This document shows positions 6,485-6,769 of a DNA stretch of 6,769 nucleotides, one piece after another. Each line of letters starts with the position of its first letter. Position 1 is the stretch's first letter. The position numbers were made by a program, and so were the translations under genes. Source of the stretch: Planctomycetaceae bacterium (lineage in GTDB: Bacteria > Planctomycetota > Planctomycetia > Pirellulales > Pirellulaceae); the NCBI GenBank assembly GCA_003501565.1, contig DNPC01000048.1, positions 1 to 6,769 on the forward strand. The letters run 5' to 3'. The notes beneath the pieces were generated by a model, which saw only the letters and a list, made by a program, of their open reading frames with translations, was not told the origin of the DNA and ran no database searches.

Positions 6485-6490
6485 TAGAAT
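6485..6490 (+). promoter_or_regulatory. Candidate -10 element for the PSCyt1-type gene
   Basis: TAGAAT matches the sigma-70 -10 consensus at five of six bases and lies 64 bases before the ATG at 6555. TTGAAA at 6456-6461 resembles a -35 box but is 23 bases away, too far for a standard promoter, so only the -10 call is offered. Confidence 0.3.
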
Positions 6491-6518
6491 GAGGGACCCT
6501 CCGAGGCTTTCTGAGCCT
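6491..6518 (+). other. Two adjacent small hairpins in the probable leader of the PSCyt1-type gene
   Basis: GAGGGACCCTC (6491-6501) is symmetric around one base and can form a 4-bp stem. AGGCT (6504-6508) and AGCCT (6514-6518) form a 5-bp stem with a five-base loop. No T-run follows the second stem, so this is a poor intrinsic terminator; a leader structure or protein site is possible. Confidence 0.3.
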
Positions 6519-6554
6519 TAACAATCGTCCCATCGAAACATACGGATTCGAGCA

Positions 6555-6769
6555 ATGCTACGCTTTTGCCCGCTTGTTCTACCGCTGCTATCTATGGCAA
6601 CGACCACGGTGGTTGCCGCCAACACTATTGATTTCGGTCAGGATGTAGCACCGATCTTGGAGGCCCATTGCGCTGACTGCCATTCGGCCGAAGATCCGAA
6701 TGGCGGATTGAGTCTCTTTGATGCCAAAATTTTCGGCGAAGCGGACTCCGGCAAACGCGCGGTCGTCCC
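6555..6769 (+). CDS. Planctomycete-type secreted cytochrome c (PSCyt1-like) protein, partial N-terminus
   Basis: The frame is open from ATG 6555 to the right edge, giving 71 complete codons. Residues 1-22 form a signal peptide: a short basic start, a hydrophobic core (LVLPLLSMATTTVVA) and an AXA-like end VAA before Asn23. The mature part begins with IDFGQDVAPILEAHCADCHS (25-44), containing the c-type haem motif CADCH (Cys39, Cys42, His43), followed by GGLSLFD (50-56) and ending near KRAVVP. This order matches the planctomycete cytochrome c domain PSCyt1 (Pfam PF07635), which in this phylum usually heads large secreted proteins carrying PSCyt2 (DUF1549) and PSD1 (DUF1553) domains. The downstream domains are outside the window, so the full architecture is inferred. 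Export by Sec and haem attachment outside the cytoplasm are expected. The ribosome site is weak (GAG three bases before the start). Function of the family is poorly known. Confidence 0.9.
   Translation, partial: MLRFCPLVLPLLSMATTTVVAANTIDFGQDVAPILEAHCADCHSAEDPNGGLSLFDAKIFGEADSGKRAVV

Larger units (their letters stand above)
6394..6554. other. Intergenic region between glycosyltransferase and PSCyt1-type gene
   Basis: This 161-bp gap has no convincing intrinsic terminator for the glycosyltransferase gene. It holds a 13-bp tandem duplication, a -10-like hexamer and two short adjacent hairpins, each listed separately, so the downstream gene probably has its own promoter here. Confidence 0.5.

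Noticed and set aside
1..6769. Mobile element, prophage, defence island or CRISPR array
   Set aside because: No transposase, integrase, nuclease or toxin-antitoxin signature, no terminal inverted repeats around any gene, and no regularly spaced direct repeats.

Overview
This 6.8-kb window looks like chromosomal DNA from a planctomycete, probably in the Pirellulaceae/Rhodopirellula range. The best evidence is the truncated gene at the right edge, which encodes a secreted cytochrome-c-like protein of the planctomycete PSCyt1 type. The style of the Gfo/Idh/MocA oxidoreductase at the left edge, the very large lineage-type membrane protein, the moderate GC content by eye and the loosely packed, mostly single-gene layout all agree. 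The assignment is inferred from family knowledge; there is no rRNA or other phylogenetic marker.

Layout from left to right: (1) 1-615, minus strand, the first 205 codons of a Gfo/Idh/MocA NAD(P)-dependent oxidoreductase whose C-terminus lies outside the window. (2) 616-809, a divergent intergenic region with a cluster of overlapping inverted and direct repeats that could fold in mutually exclusive ways. (3) 810-1817, plus strand, a ten-helix EamA/DMT-family transporter. (4) A 38-bp convergent gap. (5) 1856-5014, minus strand, a 1052-residue membrane protein of unknown function with a helical soluble N-terminus and about 26 membrane segments. (6) 5015-5475, a 461-bp divergent intergenic region with an operator-like palindrome and some fold potential but no convincing gene. 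(7) 5476-6393, plus strand, a WecG/TagA/CpsF (GT26) glycosyltransferase with an unusual Pro/Ser-rich N-terminal extension. (8) 6394-6554, a short intergenic region with a 13-bp tandem duplication, a -10-like hexamer and two small hairpins. (9) 6555-6769, plus strand, the N-terminus of the PSCyt1-type protein, cut by the window edge.

No operon is visible: neighbouring genes are divergent or convergent, except the glycosyltransferase and the cytochrome gene, which share a strand but are 161 bp apart. The genes therefore do not form an obvious pathway. The glycosyltransferase suggests surface polysaccharide synthesis, the oxidoreductase sugar metabolism, the DMT protein metabolite transport, and the PSCyt1 protein the large planctomycete-specific set of secreted haem proteins. 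I see no tRNA, rRNA, CRISPR array, transposase, integrase or phage gene. The parts most worth a second look are the 1052-residue membrane protein and the repeat cluster at 665-737. I do not see a clearly new multi-gene system.
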